NCBI RefSeq assembly: GCF_900187885.1
Contig: NZ_FYEK01000003.1
Coordinates: forward strand, 62,001 to 126,000
Direction: 5' to 3'
Source of the DNA: Thermoflexus hugenholtzii JAD2
GTDB lineage: Bacteria; Chloroflexota; Anaerolineae; Thermoflexales; Thermoflexaceae
DNA length: 64,000 nt
Below are positions 25,159 through 35,067 of the stretch, in pieces. Position numbers and translations under genes: made by a program. The first letter of the stretch is position 1, and each line of letters opens with the position of its first letter. The notes under the pieces are model-generated. The model worked only from the letters and a program-made list of their open reading frames with translations, searched no databases and was not told the origin of the DNA.

Positions 25159-26559
25159 ATGGATTGGGAAAGGGTGGTGAGGCGGTTGCGGGAGGGGTTG
25201 CGGCCGGATCAGGTAGAGACGGATGTGGTAGGGCGGCTGGTGTATGGGTATGATGCGACGTGGGCGGAGGGGATGCCGGACGTGGTGGTTCACGCGGAAT
25301 CGACGGCCGACGTCGCCCACGTCCTTCGCATAGCCAACGAGCTACGAATCCCCGTGGTTCCCCGGGGTGGGGGAACGGGGCTGGCCGGCGGAGCGGTGCC
25401 GCAAGGAGGCATCTGCCTCAACCTCGTCCGGATGAACCGTATCTTGGCCCTTGACCCCGCCGACGGCGTCGCCGTCGTCCAGCCCGGGGTGATCACGCGA
25501 GCCCTCCAGCAGGCCGCTGAAGCCCACGGCCTGTTTTATCCCCCGGATCCTGCCTCGCTGGAGATGTGCACCATCGGCGGCAACGTAGCCACCAACGCCG
25601 GGGGGCCCCGCTGCCTGAAATACGGCGTCACGCGGGATTACGTTCTAGGTCTAGAAGTTGTTCTTCCGGGCGGGGAAGTGCTCCGCCTAGGCGGACGGGT
25701 GATGAAAGATGTCTCCGGCTACGATCTCAAGCAGCTCTTCATCGGCTCCGAAGGCACGCTGGGTGTGATCACGGAGATCACCCTGCGCCTCCTCCCCAGG
25801 CCACCCGCCCGCGGCGCCCTGGCCATCGCCTTCGAACGCCTCGAAGCCGCATGCGAGGCCACCGTCGCCCTCCTCTCCAGCGGGATCCTCCCCTTGATGG
25901 TGGAATTCATGGACCAGATCACCATGCGGGCCGTGGAGTCCTTCCACCCCTCCGGGCTCCCCATCCACGCAGAAGCCCTCCTGCTGCTTGCTGCGGACGG
26001 AGAGCCCGCCGCCGTGGAGGCCAACCTCCAGCGGATGACCTCGCTGATGCAAAGCCATGGGGGACAACTGCTCCGCACCGCCCTCGACACAGGAGACGCC
26101 CTCCACACCGAGGAGCTCTGGGAGATCCGCCGCCACGTATCCCCCGCCCTGGCCCGGCTGGCCCCCCACAAGCTCAGCGAGGACATCACCGTTCCCCGCA
26201 GCCGGATCCCCGCCATGGCCCGCCGCATCCGGGAGATCTCCCAGGAGACCGGGATCCCCATCGCCCTCTACGGCCACATCGGCGACGGCAACCTCCATCC
26301 CACCCTCCTGTGCGATCGACGCAACCCGGAGGAGATGGCCCGCGTCGCCCGGGCGGCCGCCGCGATCTTCGAGGCCGCCCTCGCCCTGGGTGGCGTACTC
26401 TCCGGCGAGCACGGGATCGGCACGCTCAAACTGGATTTCGTCCCCCACGCCTTTCCCCCCGCCATCCTCGAGAAATTCTGGGCCCTTAAAGCGCTGTTCG
26501 ATCCTCACGGCATCATGAACCCGGGCAAGAAATTGCCCATGCCCCGAAACTGGACCTGA
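25159..26559 (+). CDS. FAD-linked oxidase, glycolate oxidase GlcD-like
   Basis: 466 residues from ATG 25159 (a GTG at 25144 would add five). PCMH-type FAD domain: PVVPRGGGTGLAGGAVP (pyrophosphate loop), MCTIGGNVATNAGG, KDVSGYDLKQLFIGSEGTLG. C-terminal FAD-oxidase domain: GHIGDGNLHPTLLCD (catalytic/metal His), GVLSGEHGIGTLK and DPHGIMNPGKK. It oxidises a 2-hydroxyacid (glycolate, D-lactate) and passes electrons to the membrane chain. No GlcE/GlcF partner is present, suggesting a single-subunit D-lactate/glycolate dehydrogenase. Divergent from the E1 gene. Confidence 0.9.
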   Translation: MDWERVVRRLREGLRPDQVETDVVGRLVYGYDATWAEGMPDVVVHAESTADVAHVLRIANELRIPVVPRGGGTGLAGGAVPQGGICLNLVRMNRILALDPADGVAVVQPGVITRALQQAAEAHGLFYPPDPASLEMCTIGGNVATNAGGPRCLKYGVTRDYVLGLEVVLPGGEVLRLGGRVMKDVSGYDLKQLFIGSEGTLGVITEITLRLLPRPPARGALAIAFERLEAACEATVALLSSGILPLMVEFMDQITMRAVESFHPSGLPIHAEALLLLAADGEPAAVEANLQRMTSLMQSHGGQLLRTALDTGDALHTEELWEIRRHVSPALARLAPHKLSEDITVPRSRIPAMARRIREISQETGIPIALYGHIGDGNLHPTLLCDRRNPEEMARVARAAAAIFEAALALGGVLSGEHGIGTLKLDFVPHAFPPAILEKFWALKALFDPHGIMNPGKKLPMPRNWT

Positions 26560-26604
26560 TCCCGCCCTCCGGGTGCATAATTTCCTAACAGGAGGGGAGA
26601 AACC

Positions 26605-27090
26605 ATGACCGCGCTGCAAATCGGAGATCCCGCGCCGCTGATCTTCGGAACCACCCGAAACGGCGAGCCCTACCTGGAGGACCCCCAGGGGGTTCGCCAC
26701 ATCCTGCTTCTCGCCTTCTTCAAAGAATCGTGTGCCGCCTCCCGACGGATCCTGCCCGCCCTGGAACGCCTCCACCAGGCGTACCGCACCGATCACTGGC
26801 GGCTGCTGGGGATCGGACAGGATCCCCCTGAAACCCTTCAGGAGATGGCGCGGAAATTCCAGATCTCCTTCCCCCTCATCGCAGACCGGGATTTCCAGAC
26901 CTCCCGGTCCTACCGGCTCACCCACGTGCCGACCCTCTTCCTGATCTCGCCCGGCGGCCAGATCCAGCGGATCCTGATCGGCTTCCATCGGGAAGAGCTG
27001 GAGGACCTCTCCCGCACCCTGGCGCGCTCGCTGAGCCAAGAGCCCCAACCCATCACCCAGGCGGAGGATCCACCTCTCCAGCCCGCCTGA
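26605..27090 (+). CDS. Thioredoxin-fold redoxin (TlpA/AhpC-like) with a single active-site Cys
   Basis: 161 residues. Redoxin fold: LQIGDPAPLIFG at the start, LLLAFFKESCAASRRILPALERL at the active site, FQISFPLIADRDFQTSRSYRLTHVPTLFLISPGG (cis-Pro loop). The active site is C-A-A-S rather than C-x-x-C, so it is either peroxiredoxin-like with one Cys or a monothiol oxidoreductase. No signal peptide, so cytoplasmic. RBS AGGAGGGGAG. Follows the FAD oxidase by 45 bases, perhaps co-transcribed. Confidence 0.75.
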   Translation: MTALQIGDPAPLIFGTTRNGEPYLEDPQGVRHILLLAFFKESCAASRRILPALERLHQAYRTDHWRLLGIGQDPPETLQEMARKFQISFPLIADRDFQTSRSYRLTHVPTLFLISPGGQIQRILIGFHREELEDLSRTLARSLSQEPQPITQAEDPPLQPA

Positions 27091-27150
27091 GTCTCCGCCC
27101 ACCTGGAGCCTCGGTGAGGCTCCCCATCCCATCGGAGATGCCTGCCCGCG

Positions 27151-27555
27151 ATGAAAGCCTCAACGCCGGAAACGCGAATCCAAATGTTCCGGGAACAGCT
27201 GCGGGCACTCATGGAGGCCCCGCCGGGCAGCGCGGTGGTGTTCGAGATCCCCGGCCGCCCGCTGGCCTATGTGCAGCTCGAGCGAACGCCCGAGGGCCTC
27301 CGCGGGGAAGTCTGCAGCGGGGACTGGGGGCCCCGACGGCGGGCCCGCCCGCTCCCCCGGGCCGCCCAGGAGCGATTGCGCGGGATGGGCTGGATCCTTC
27401 CGCCCCGCCTGCGCGAGCAAAACCCCTTCAAACCCTTCAGCCCGGGCGACCCGGAGGCCATCGCCCAGGAGATCGAGCGCATCTTCCGGGAGATCTATCA
27501 GTGCCCGCCGGATTACACGGTGCGCACCGAGGGCGTGCTTCACGCCAAACCGTAA
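27151..27555 (+). CDS. Conserved hypothetical protein, 134 residues
   Basis: I do not recognise a firm family. The first half has alternating beta-strand-like stretches (AVVFEIPGRPLAYVQLERT, GLRGEV). The second has RPLPRAAQERLRGMGW, NPFKPFSPGDPEAIAQEIERIFREIY, ending in a helix and short tail, reminiscent of chaperone-like TY-Chap domains, but this is a guess. There is no obvious RBS, but the reading frame is well supported by codon bias. Lies between the redoxin and the PIG-L deacetylase on the same strand. Confidence 0.6.
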   Translation: MKASTPETRIQMFREQLRALMEAPPGSAVVFEIPGRPLAYVQLERTPEGLRGEVCSGDWGPRRRARPLPRAAQERLRGMGWILPPRLREQNPFKPFSPGDPEAIAQEIERIFREIYQCPPDYTVRTEGVLHAKP

Positions 27556-27585
27556 ACCGAGATTCATTTCGGAGGAGGGACCCCT

Positions 27586-28275
27586 ATGCGCATCCTGGTG
27601 GTGATGGCACATCCCGATGATCCCGAATTCGCCGCCGGCGGGACCATCGCCCGCTGGACCCAGGAAGGACACGAGGTGATTTATTGCCTGGCCACCCGGG
27701 GCGACAAAGGCAGTCAGGATCCCACGATGACCCCAGAACGCCTGGCCGCCATCCGGGAGGCCGAGCAACGACAGGCCGCCGCCCTCCTCGGCGTGCGCGA
27801 GGTCCTCTTCCTGGACTACATGGACGGCATGCTGGAGCCGAACCTCTCCCTGCGCCGCGACATTGTGCGGGTGATCCGCCGCTACCGGCCGGAGATCGTG
27901 GTGACCATGGACCCGGAGACCCTCATCCGAGGGGACCGCTACATCAACCACAACGATCACCGGGCCATCGGACTGGCCACCCTGGACGCCATCTTCCCCG
28001 CAGCCGGGAACCCGATGTATTTCCCGGAGCTGCTCCGGGAAGGCCTGGAGCCCCACCGGGTGCGAGAGGTGTATCTCTCCACCACCGAACGCGCCAACCA
28101 CTGGGTGGACATCACGGAGGTCTTCGATCAGAAGCTCGCCGCCCTGCGCTGCCACGCCAGCCAGATCCCGGATCCCGCCGCGCTGGAGCGGCGCCTGCGG
28201 GAACGACTGCGCCGCGAGGTAGACGGCAAAGAGATCCTGGCCGAAGGATTCCGCCGCATCGTGCTGGAAGGGTAG
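27586..28275 (+). CDS. PIG-L/LmbE-family deacetylase
   Basis: 229 residues. Zinc-binding motif AHPDDPEFAAGGT near the N-terminus, then ATRGDKGSQDP, REAEQRQAAALLGV and the second zinc/catalytic region INHNDHRAIG with His residues about 110 further on. The family removes acetyl groups from N-acetylglucosaminyl compounds (for example in bacillithiol or mycothiol synthesis) or other amino sugars. RBS GGAGGAGG. Six bases of spacing plus GGGG precede the next gene, suggesting co-transcription; substrate unknown. Confidence 0.88.
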   Translation: MRILVVMAHPDDPEFAAGGTIARWTQEGHEVIYCLATRGDKGSQDPTMTPERLAAIREAEQRQAAALLGVREVLFLDYMDGMLEPNLSLRRDIVRVIRRYRPEIVVTMDPETLIRGDRYINHNDHRAIGLATLDAIFPAAGNPMYFPELLREGLEPHRVREVYLSTTERANHWVDITEVFDQKLAALRCHASQIPDPAALERRLRERLRREVDGKEILAEGFRRIVLEG

Positions 28276-28284
28276 GGGGATCCC

Positions 28285-29370
28285 ATGGACATCCGATGCG
28301 CTCGCTGTCACCGCACCGCTTCTTATGATCCATCCGTCTGGCGCTGCCCATGCGGAGGTCCATGGGAGCCCATCCGCCCGCTCCTCTTCGACCACCGGGC
28401 CATCCAGCCTCATCGGCCCGGGATCTGGCGCTACGCGGACCTGTGGCCCTCCGCGCTACGCCCCATCAGCCTGGGGGAAGGGTGGACCCCTTTGATCCCA
28501 CTGCACCGGGCGGATCCCCGGCTGTGGGCCAAGCTGGATTACCTGATGCCCACCGGGTCCTACAAGGATCGGGGGACCGCGGCCGGCCTGAGCGCCCTGC
28601 TCGCGCAGGGCGTGGACGAAGTGATGGATGATTCCTCCGGCAACGCCGGGGCCTCCCTGGCTGCCTACGCCGCCCGGGCTGGGATCCGGGCCACCCTCTT
28701 CGTCCCGGCCCACGCTGCACCGGCCAAGAAGGCCCAGATGCAACGCATGGGCGCCCGATTGGTAGAAGTCCCCGGCCCCCGGGCCCAGGCCACCGCCGCG
28801 TTAATGGAAACGCTGAAGGAAGGCGGCATCTACGCCAGCCACGTTTACAACCCCTTCATCCTCATGGGATTGGCCACGGCGGCGTGGGAGATCTGGGAAC
28901 AGCTCGGGCGCGGCCCTGACGCAGTGATCGCTCCCCTCGGGCACGGGATGCTCTTCCTGGGGCTCTTCCTCGGGTTCGAGGCCCTCCAGGCTGCCGGCTA
29001 CATCGAGCGCCTCCCCCGGCTCTACGGCGTCCAGGCCGAGGCCTGCGCTCCGCTGGCCCGCGCCTTCGCCGCCGGAGCCGAGGATCCGGTCCCCGTGGTG
29101 GAAGGGGAAACCATCGCGGAAGGCGTGCGCATCGCCTCGCCGCCTCGAGGTCGGGAGATCTTGCAAGCCGCCCGGATCACCGGAGGAAATATTTTCACGG
29201 TGGCCGAGGAGGAGATCCGAGCGGCCCAGACCGCGCTGGCCCATCAAGGCTTGTTCGTGGAACCCACCGGGGCCCTGGCCATGGCTGCTTGGCCCCGTGC
29301 GGTTCAAGACACCGACCGGGTGGTGGTCCTGATGTTGACCGGAAGCGGCCTGAAAACGCCAGTGAGATAG
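28285..29370 (+). CDS. Threonine synthase-like PLP-dependent enzyme
   Basis: 361 residues. The N-terminal Cys-rich stretch (CARCHR...CPCGG) is a zinc-ribbon typical of the long threonine-synthase group. PLP lysine lies in PTGSYKDRGTAAG; SSGNAGASLAAYAARAG is the phosphate/substrate loop; GLFVEPTGALAMAAW and VVLMLTGSGLKTP close the fold. Converts phosphohomoserine to threonine in canonical members. The PLP glycine loop reads APLGHGMLFLG instead of the commoner GSGG, so another beta-replacing activity is possible. Confidence 0.8.
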   Translation: MDIRCARCHRTASYDPSVWRCPCGGPWEPIRPLLFDHRAIQPHRPGIWRYADLWPSALRPISLGEGWTPLIPLHRADPRLWAKLDYLMPTGSYKDRGTAAGLSALLAQGVDEVMDDSSGNAGASLAAYAARAGIRATLFVPAHAAPAKKAQMQRMGARLVEVPGPRAQATAALMETLKEGGIYASHVYNPFILMGLATAAWEIWEQLGRGPDAVIAPLGHGMLFLGLFLGFEALQAAGYIERLPRLYGVQAEACAPLARAFAAGAEDPVPVVEGETIAEGVRIASPPRGREILQAARITGGNIFTVAEEEIRAAQTALAHQGLFVEPTGALAMAAWPRAVQDTDRVVVLMLTGSGLKTPVR

Positions 29371-29454
29371 GTCCAGAACACCACTGCGCTCCTATCTCAC
29401 CACTGGTGACCTCCACCTCCATGGCTATCATTTTTATAGAGGGGGGAGCACTGG

Positions 29455-30189
29455 ATGGAAGAAAACGGCGCCCTATGGCTCACCATCAAGGATCTGCCGG
29501 AGGAGGAACGACCCCGGGAGCGGCTGCTGCAACACGGTCCGGCTGCGCTATCCGCGGCGGAACTGCTGGCGATCCTGCTGCGCACCGGACGGCGCGGGGA
29601 GAACGCCCTGCAGCTGGCCCATCGCATCCTGCAGCACTGCGAGGGATTGAGCGGGCTGGGGCGGATCCCAGCCCATGAGCTGGCCCGGATCCCGGGGGTT
29701 GGCCTGGTGAAGGCCGCCCAGATCCAGGCTGCGCTGGAGCTGGGCCGGCGCGTCGCCGCCGCCGCTCCGGAGGAGCGCCCTCTCGTTCGCTCCGCGCGTG
29801 AGGCTTATATGTTGCTGGCGGACATGGCGGACCTGGAGCAGGAAACCCTACGGACCATCTTGCTGGACACCCGGGGGCGGGTGGTGGCGATCCCGACAAT
29901 CTATGTAGGGAACGTGAACACCACCCTCGTGCGGCCGGCGGAGGTGTTTCGGGAGGCCATCCGGCGCAACGCGGTCTCCATGATCGTGGCCCACAATCAC
30001 CCCTCCGGAGATCCGGAGCCGTCCCCGGAGGATGTCGCGCTGACGCGAGATTTGATCGCGGCCGGACAGCTGCTGGGGATCCGGGTGCTGGACCATTTAA
30101 TCATTGGGCGGGGCCGGTATACCAGCCTGCGAGAGCGGGGCCTGTCCTTCGCCACCCCATCCTTCTCCCAGCTCGCTCCGAGGACCTGA
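29455..30189 (+). CDS. radC: RadC family JAB/MPN protein
   Basis: 244 residues, ATG 29455 behind GGGGGGAG. N-terminal UPF0758 region IKDLPEEERPRERLLQHG, helix-hairpin-helix (ARIPGVGLVKAAQIQAALELGRR), and the JAMM metalloprotease-like motif HNHPSGDPEPSPEDVALTRDL near residue 180, followed by LDHLIIGRGRYTSLRERG. Once linked to DNA repair and recombination, but its true role is unresolved; relatives travel with mobile and defence islands. Lies immediately upstream of the CRISPR leader. Confidence 0.92.
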   Translation: MEENGALWLTIKDLPEEERPRERLLQHGPAALSAAELLAILLRTGRRGENALQLAHRILQHCEGLSGLGRIPAHELARIPGVGLVKAAQIQAALELGRRVAAAAPEERPLVRSAREAYMLLADMADLEQETLRTILLDTRGRVVAIPTIYVGNVNTTLVRPAEVFREAIRRNAVSMIVAHNHPSGDPEPSPEDVALTRDLIAAGQLLGIRVLDHLIIGRGRYTSLRERGLSFATPSFSQLAPRT

Positions 30190-30220
30190 GAGCTGACCTT
30201 GCGTTCACTGAGCGCAGAAA

Positions 30221-30270
30221 CCTTCCGCGGACCTCCATGGGAAATCCGGCCACCGGGGGTCCGCGGAAGG
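30221..30270 (+). terminator. Long inverted repeat between radC and the CRISPR leader
   Basis: Perfect 13-bp arms, 30221-30233 and 30258-30270, around a 24-base loop, followed by CTTATAAAATG rather than a T-run. It may end radC transcription. The arm motif CTTCCGCGGACC occurs a third time at 30386-30397, so it may instead be a protein-binding element of the leader. Between it and the promoter lies another short hairpin (GCCTTTTC at 30369-30376 with GAAAAGGC at 30379-30386). Confidence 0.5.
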
Positions 30271-30435
30271 CTTATAAAATGAACTCTTGGAATTGACCTT
30301 TTCTCCCTATATCCGGAATAGGATACATTTATTTGTGGCCGAAGCGATCCTTTCAGAGGAACAAGAAGGCCTTTTCTGGAAAAGGCTTCCGCGGACCCCC
30401 CTTCGTCCTCTGGCGCATGGAGGAACCCGAACCCC

Positions 30436-30464
30436 TTGACAACCAACGCGTCCTGTGTTATATT
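30436..30464 (+). promoter_or_regulatory. CRISPR leader promoter
   Basis: TTGACA at 30436-30441, 17-base spacer, TATATT at 30459-30464: almost perfect sigma-70 consensus. Predicted transcription start is near 30471, some 60 bases before the first repeat, so it should drive the precursor crRNA across the array in the plus direction. A pyrimidine/CT-repeat stretch (30494-30515) lies between promoter and first repeat. Confidence 0.85.
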
Positions 30465-30533
30465 CATGGCGAACCGGATGCAGGAAAGGGTAGCTCTCTC
30501 TCTCTTCTCTCTCTCACCACCTGAAATCGCAGG

Positions 30534-33500
30534 GCCTCAATCGAACCAGCGTGGGATTGAAACGGCGGCGGGCGGCCTCCTCGAGGGTCATGACGAACCA
30601 GCCTCAATCGAACCAGCGTGGGATTGAAACTGCCGCCAGGGCTTTCGTCGCCATGATAGCCATAGCCGCCTCAATCGAACCAGCGTGGGATTGAAACTTG
30701 TGGATGAGGCGGAGTACATCTCAGACGAGGTCATCGCCTCAATCGAACCAGCGTGGGATTGAAACCGTAGAGCAGCCAGGCCCAGAGTTGTTGGAAGCCG
30801 GGAGGCCTCAATCGAACCAGCGTGGGATTGAAACATCGCTACCCCGCGTGGCCATATGGCCGTCCCGATCCGCCTCAATCGAACCAGCGTGGGATTGAAA
30901 CTAGATTTTCCAGAGTGACGGAGGAGGATTCGCCGTGCGGCCTCAATCGAACCAGCGTGGGATTGAAACGATGGACGCATTGCGGCCTTCGAAGCACCGG
31001 TGTGGCGCCTCAATCGAACCAGCGTGGGATTGAAACGGCTAAGCGCATTTGAAATCCCGGGTTGAGATCCAAAGCCTCAATCGAACCAGCGTGGGATTGA
31101 AACCATACGGTTTATTACTCTTATACTGCAACGTAAACACGCCTCAATCGAACCAGCGTGGGATTGAAACTAAAAGTGATTTCATCCATCTTTTCGCCTC
31201 CCTTTTTGCCTCAATCGAACCAGCGTGGGATTGAAACAAGAATCGCTGGAGTGTCAGCCACAATGGCGGTCTTCGCCTCAATCGAACCAGCGTGGGATTG
31301 AAACCGAAGGGGAGCGCCGCCGCCGGCGCTCCCGGAAGGCGGGCCTCAATCGAACCAGCGTGGGATTGAAACCCTTCAGGATGGCCTGGCCGTTCGCGCC
31401 ATCGACGAAAGCCTCAATCGAACCAGCGTGGGATTGAAACAACATGAAGCGATCGAAACTGGTAAATGCGGACCCCAGGCCTCAATCGAACCAGCGTGGG
31501 ATTGAAACCACTGTAGGACCACGGCCCATCTGGCTTGAACTCCACGCCTCAATCGAACCAGCGTGGGATTGAAACCTCATACACATCCAAGACGCCATCA
31601 ACTTCGTGATCTGCCTCAATCGAACCAGCGTGGGATTGAAACTCTGCTCCAAGAGAGGAGGGCAATTCGAAAGCCATCGGCCTCAATCGAACCAGCGTGG
31701 GATTGAAACTACGGCCTCGAGAGCATCTCCTAAGGCCGCAAAAGCGGGCCTCAATCGAACCAGCGTGGGATTGAAACAGATTTAGCCCGGCCTCCCCGGC
31801 CGGGCTTACTCCCCGCCTCAATCGAACCAGCGTGGGATTGAAACCGCACCTTTTCTCGGAGGCCCTCGAGGCCGTCCAACGCCTCAATCGAACCAGCGTG
31901 GGATTGAAACCGACATCGGCGCAGATGCGAGAAGGACCCAAGGCGCGGGCCTCAATCGAACCAGCGTGGGATTGAAACATTGATTGATGATCAGGCAAAT
32001 GCCGCACCCAAGGTCGCCTCAATCGAACCAGCGTGGGATTGAAACCCCCCCAAGGGACCTGGCGATGATGGGGGCCAGGGCGCGCCTCAATCGAACCAGC
32101 GTGGGATTGAAACCGCGCCATAGGCGGCCGCCTGCTGGGCGGCCGCGGCGCCTCAATCGAACCAGCGTGGGATTGAAACTCGGGACGTGCAAGCACATCG
32201 AGATGGTGCGCCTGCAGCCTCAATCGAACCAGCGTGGGATTGAAACCCGCCTCGGGGTCCTCAGTGGACTGAGGCGCGGCCGGGCCTCAATCGAACCAGC
32301 GTGGGATTGAAACCCACCCCGAATGACCCGCTCTCCCCAGAGCGGGTCGCAGTGCCTCAATCGAACCAGCGTGGGATTGAAACTCGAACAGCGGAAAGGA
32401 GGTCGGCAAGTCATATACTTGGCCTCAATCGAACCAGCGTGGGATTGAAACAGAAAGGGGATCGAGGACTGGTCCAGCCACCACCAATGCCTCAATCGAA
32501 CCAGCGTGGGATTGAAACAGCCCCACCAGGCGGGGAAACAAGCGGAGCCCTGGGGAGCCTCAATCGAACCAGCGTGGGATTGAAACGCCGTCCCGGCCGC
32601 TCTGGAGCCGATCTCCGAGCCAAGCCTCAATCGAACCAGCGTGGGATTGAAACGGGAGAGCCTGCGGACCAGCTCCCGCAGGAGGTCGAGAGCCTCAATC
32701 GAACCAGCGTGGGATTGAAACTCGATACGCGGAGACCACCGGAAGCGCGTCCTCTCGGGCCTCAATCGAACCAGCGTGGGATTGAAACCACGCCGCCCTC
32801 TTTAGTCCCCGAGTCGCCATCCTCGGCCTCAATCGAACCAGCGTGGGATTGAAACGCGATCAGCTTGGGGCGGCCAGATCGGGTTGTTCCAAGCCTCAAT
32901 CGAACCAGCGTGGGATTGAAACTCCCCAGATAGACGCGCGTGCCGCTCGTCCCGGGCTCGCCTCAATCGAACCAGCGTGGGATTGAAACCGAACACGCCG
33001 CCGCCACCGCCGCCGCCGGCGGCGATGCCTCAATCGAACCAGCGTGGGATTGAAACCCCCAGGCGAACACCAGCGGGCCTCGGGCGAGGATCTCGCCTCA
33101 ATCGAACCAGCGTGGGATTGAAACACGCCTCCTCCGGGCTCGGATCCAGAGGAGACAGGGTGCCTCAATCGAACCAGCGTGGGATTGAAACACGTTTGGG
33201 CCGCTCGCGCCCTCCAGCCCGCGGCGGCCTCAATCGAACCAGCGTGGGATTGAAACCCTTCGCCGGGTGGCTGCTGGAGCGGCCGTCGGCGGGCCTCAAT
33301 CGAACCAGCGTGGGATTGAAACAAAAATTCGGCGGGCCTTTTCTGTTTCCATACCGGCGGCCTCAATCGAACCAGCGTGGGATTGAAACGGGCCAGGGCG
33401 GTCTCCACCGCCCGGGTCGCCCGCAGCCTCAATCGAACCAGCGTGGGATTGAAACTCCATTACTTCTGCTCGCCTTCTTCGCCCGGGAGCTTGCCTCAAT

Positions 33501-35067
33501 CGAACCAGCGTGGGATTGAAACCTGACTTCGCGTCACCGTGTGTTCCGGCCCGCGTCCGCCTCAATCGAACCAGCGTGGGATTGAAACTGGAAGACCCTT
33601 GAGCGATGGCTCCTCCGTTTGTCCGCGCCTCAATCGAACCAGCGTGGGATTGAAACTTCTTTGATTTGCCGTGGGATTATGCCCCCTCGAAATGCCTCAA
33701 TCGAACCAGCGTGGGATTGAAACGCGCATCGAATTGTCACCGTGCCGCCCACGCCAGGGGGCCTCAATCGAACCAGCGTGGGATTGAAACTGAAGCGGTA
33801 TGAATGGTCCCAGTTGGTCGAGCTGGGCGCCTCAATCGAACCAGCGTGGGATTGAAACCAAAACGACGATGACTGCCTCGCTTGTGTTGGGTTCGGCCTC
33901 AATCGAACCAGCGTGGGATTGAAACCGGCGCCACCAGCGGCGCATTGCCCTGCCCCACCAGGGCCTCAATCGAACCAGCGTGGGATTGAAACATGTTTAC
34001 CTCCCAGGCTGGATTTCACAAATAAAAAGGCCTCAATCGAACCAGCGTGGGATTGAAACATTCCTCGCACGCCTTGTGGGCTTCGAGGAGTTCATTGCCT
34101 CAATCGAACCAGCGTGGGATTGAAACCAAATCGCCCTTTGAGCAAAAAGCGGGCGGGTCGAGGCCTCAATCGAACCAGCGTGGGATTGAAACACTGGTCT
34201 TCGCCAATGGGGCGAGATGGGGAATTTTCGGCCTCAATCGAACCAGCGTGGGATTGAAACGCCTTCGACGAAGACCTCGACCTCCTGCGGGAGCTGGTCT
34301 GGCCTCAATCGAACCAGCGTGGGATTGAAACCGGCCTGCGCCAGCCGCGACAGGCGCAGGCGGTATTCGCCTCAATCGAACCAGCGTGGGATTGAAACTC
34401 GCAGCGATGGAATAAGGAAGTCCCCAAATGCGGCTTGCCTCAATCGAACCAGCGTGGGATTGAAACGAATATCGATATCCCCAGCGAGAGGGATGCTAAC
34501 GTGGCCTCAATCGAACCAGCGTGGGATTGAAACCCTTGCGGGGATCGATGTTGTTGGCCCACAGGCAGGCCTCAATCGAACCAGCGTGGGATTGAAACAT
34601 TCAATCCCTCCTCCTCCAGCACCCGATCCCAATCGGCCTCAATCGAACCAGCGTGGGATTGAAACCTCGTTCGAGCCATTCGCCGGCCAACGAAATCCGG
34701 CCAGCCTCAATCGAACCAGCGTGGGATTGAAACCGTAGATCTCGATATAGCCCCAGGACCCCAGGCGAGCCTCAATCGAACCAGCGTGGGATTGAAACAA
34801 CAGGTAGGAGATGACCTTGTCCACCGCCAGGCGGATGGCCTCAATCGAACCAGCGTGGGATTGAAACGGTCAATGGGTGATCCTCCCCATATCGCTCCGC
34901 CACGCCTCAATCGAACCAGGGTGGGATTGAAACTATGTTGTTCAATCCGATCCCCACACAAACCCATCGACCTCAATCGAACCAGCGTGGGATTGAAACC
35001 GAGACCAGCAACACCGGCATGCTCGAGGTCCGCATGGGCCTCAATCGAACCAGCGTGGGATTGAAAC
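30534..35067 (+). CRISPR. CRISPR array, 68 repeats of 30 bases, 67 spacers
   Basis: The repeat starts GCCTCAATCG, continues AACCAGCGTG and ends GGATTGAAAC. Spacers are 35-41 bases, mostly 37. TCAATC (repeat positions 4-9) pairs with GATTGA (22-27), with CCA/TGG inside, so the transcript can fold. The end ATTGAAAC is the 5' handle typical of type I and type III crRNAs. Repeats are identical until the 3' end: repeat 66 (34904) has G for C at position 17, repeat 67 (34970) has A for G at position 1, and a GCCTCAA fragment remains at 35091. This fixes the leader at the 5' side. No cas gene is in the window, so it must use Cas proteins encoded elsewhere. Confidence 0.98.

Noticed and set aside
33657-33693. 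Spacer 47 contains GTGGGATT like the end of the repeat
   Set aside because: Only eight or nine bases match, without the flanking repeat; spacing of neighbouring units is normal, so no repeat rearrangement.
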